Positions 4,957 through 6,080 of a DNA stretch of 6,080 nt are shown here, piece by piece. Origin of the DNA: Lentisphaeria bacterium. GTDB lineage: Bacteria > Verrucomicrobiota > Lentisphaeria > Oligosphaerales > Oligosphaeraceae. The position numbers and the translations under genes were made by a program. Under the pieces are notes generated by a model. That model did not search any database, had not been told where the DNA came from, and worked only from the letters and a program-made list of their open reading frames with translations. Within the stretch, counting starts at the first letter, position 1. Every line of letters begins with the position of its first letter. The stretch covers positions 1 through 6,080 of the forward strand of contig JAQVUB010000173.1 of assembly GCA_028699735.1 (NCBI GenBank). The letters are read 5' to 3'.

Positions 4957-5910
4957 ATGGAATTACATATGGAAGGGGGGCCGGTTCTGGCAGTCTGCCC
5001 AAATACTGCGTGGCAGAAAACGCTCACCTTTGAAAACCTGCAACCGGGAGCCGTCAACCGCGCGGAAAGCGTTCGGGAGTGCGGTGGCGGTAAGGGGATC
5101 AATGTCGCAAGGGTATTGCGTAATCTGGGCTTTCCGGTTACGGTTGCCGGATTTGCCGGCGGAGATACCGGCAAGCTTCTTAAAGAGGAACTTTTGCAGA
5201 GCGGGGCAGGGGATCTGACCCTTTCCTGCCGGAATGCAACGCGATGCTGTTACACGATTATTGACAAGGCAAGCGGACTCGCCTCTGAATTGATCGAACC
5301 GTCGCCGGAAATTGCACAGAACGAAGTTCAAGAACTGCTCAAAGTGCTGGAAGCCCATATGCCGGAATTTTCCGCCGTATGCCTCTCCGGCACCCTGCCA
5401 CCCGGAGTCACCGCAGAATTCTATGCACAAATCGCTACCATGGCCAGGCAGGCTCGCATTCCGGTACTGCTCGATGCATTCCGGGATGTAAAAGCGACTC
5501 TTGCAGTCGGTGTTCACATGCTGAAGATCAATGCGGGCGAACTGCGTGAACTCAGCGGGGAAACTGACCTGAGCAATGCTGCACAAAAGATTTTGTCGGC
5601 CTGGCCGGTGACTTGGCTGGCGGTGACCGATGGCGCGGAGGCAGCCTGGCTTTTCAACGCAACGCAAGCCTGGCGGTTTGTGATTCCTGCCTTGCCGCAA
5701 ATCGTCAGCCCCATTGGCGCCGGTGATTGCGCGTCGGCAATCCTGGTGCGGCGTATGGCCGAAAGACCCGATCCGGAAAAGATGCCGGCCTGTTTTGCAG
5801 AGGCTCTCGCCTGCGCTTCCGCTTCCTGTCTGACGCCATATCCTTCTGCCTTTGACCCTGCAGATGCCGAGAAAATCCGCCCCCGCATCTGTATAAACCT
5901 TTGTTTTTAA
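4957..5910 (+). CDS. PfkB-family sugar kinase, 1-phosphofructokinase / tagatose-6-phosphate kinase type
   Basis: With the chosen start the protein has 317 residues, normal for the FruK/LacC branch of the ribokinase (PfkB) family, which phosphorylates a sugar phosphate with ATP in the cytoplasm. Supporting motifs are LQPGAVNRA (28-36), the first PfkB signature GGGKGINVAR (43-52), GFAGGDTG, LSGTLPPG, and the second signature SPIGAGDCAS with the anion-hole GAGD at 254-257 and catalytic base Asp257. The N-terminal substrate loop reads CPNTAWQKTL (14-23), where FruK relatives normally have an N-P-x-x-D pattern; the usual Asp position is Gln20. The true substrate is therefore uncertain. The last residues (ICINLCF) are unusual, and the stop codon lies inside an intergenic repeat. 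Starts at 4951 or 4969 are possible. Confidence 0.88.
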   Translation: MELHMEGGPVLAVCPNTAWQKTLTFENLQPGAVNRAESVRECGGGKGINVARVLRNLGFPVTVAGFAGGDTGKLLKEELLQSGAGDLTLSCRNATRCCYTIIDKASGLASELIEPSPEIAQNEVQELLKVLEAHMPEFSAVCLSGTLPPGVTAEFYAQIATMARQARIPVLLDAFRDVKATLAVGVHMLKINAGELRELSGETDLSNAAQKILSAWPVTWLAVTDGAEAAWLFNATQAWRFVIPALPQIVSPIGAGDCASAILVRRMAERPDPEKMPACFAEALACASASCLTPYPSAFDPADAEKIRPRICINLCF

Positions 5911-5952
5911 CAACGAAAAAACGCTAAAAAACACGAAAATTTCGTGCTTTTT
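5901..5952. repeat. Intergenic repeat copy C with terminator-like hairpin
   Basis: The unit TTTTTAACAACGAAAAA (5904-5920) contains the stop codon of the sugar kinase gene (5908-5910). It is followed by a compact dyad: CACGAAA (5932-5938), one A, then TTTCGTG (5940-5946). A-runs lie on the left and TTTTT (5948-5952) on the right. This is the form of an intrinsic terminator that could work in both directions, although the stem is short. Confidence 0.65.
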
Positions 5953-5963
5953 CGAGCCTGCTT

Positions 5964-6080
5964 ATGAACTGGCAACATACACTGATGCATGTCCTGGGGC
6001 ATCCGACCCTGCCGCTGGACTTGACAGCCGCTCCACAGGATGCCCAGCTGCAAAACTGCCGCAATTTCTGCCTGCTGCTG
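5964..6080 (+). CDS. Start of an unrecognised gene, cut by the window end
   Basis: An ATG at 5964 opens a frame with no stop through the last base (39 codons: it begins MNWQHTLMHVLGHPTLPLDL). The composition (Leu, Gln, Cys, His) and GC-rich third positions resemble the argJ and sugar kinase genes, which supports real coding. There is no signal peptide or recognisable domain in this piece and only a weak ribosome-binding site (GAG at 5954-5956 or nearby). It lies 53 bases after the sugar kinase gene, but a terminator-like hairpin stands between them. Confidence 0.5.
   Translation, partial: MNWQHTLMHVLGHPTLPLDLTAAPQDAQLQNCRNFCLLL

Noticed and set aside
3608..5002. Minus-strand open frame of 464 codons over argJ
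   Set aside because: It lies antisense to argJ, whose protein motifs are unmistakable. The long frame is a by-product of argJ codon bias, and its translation shows no domain.
4963..5934. Minus-strand open frame of 323 codons over the sugar kinase gene
   Set aside because: It is antisense to a clear PfkB-family gene and its translation is rich in Arg, Cys and Gly without motifs, as expected of a shadow frame.

Overview
The window looks like a piece of bacterial chromosome. Two complete housekeeping-type genes, argJ (arginine synthesis) and a PfkB-family sugar kinase, lie beside a three-gene accessory-looking module. All convincing genes are on the + strand. The intergenic spacers on the argJ side carry AT-rich repeats built on CAACGAAA and CACGAAA. 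I associate such repeats with Verrucomicrobia, Lentisphaerae and related bacteria (the PVC group), so a PVC bacterium is my best guess, held with low to moderate confidence. There is no rRNA, tRNA or universal marker to settle it.

Layout. Positions 1-551 hold no convincing gene. They contain a long, nearly perfect hairpin (62-149), an AT-rich stretch with a palindrome inside a 9-bp inverted repeat (335-382), a short repeated AGTGTA word, and a likely promoter near 477-509. Next comes a tightly coupled pair: a small winged-helix-like DNA-binding protein (552-911) and a divergent tubulin/FtsZ-family GTPase (913-2010), separated by one base. After a 179-base gap comes a Ser/Thr protein kinase of the Hanks type (2190-3551). 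Downstream are argJ (3602-4834), a fructose-1-phosphate/tagatose-6-phosphate-type kinase (start chosen at 4957, end 5910), and the first 39 codons of an unrecognised gene (5964 to the window end).

How it may work. The order 'AT-rich repeat region, small winged-helix protein, tubulin-like GTPase' is the layout of the plasmid type III partition system TubC-TubR-TubZ, in which TubR binds the TubC repeats and the TubZ filament tail. Here the pair is followed by a protein kinase, which is not part of the known plasmid systems. The most interesting hypothesis in the window is a kinase-regulated bacterial tubulin cytoskeleton with a DNA-binding adaptor. The role (DNA partition, membrane remodelling, defence or other) cannot be told from the sequence. 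The argJ and sugar kinase genes are probably unrelated neighbours. Each of the three downstream spacers carries a copy of the same intergenic repeat, whereas the tubulin module spacers do not.
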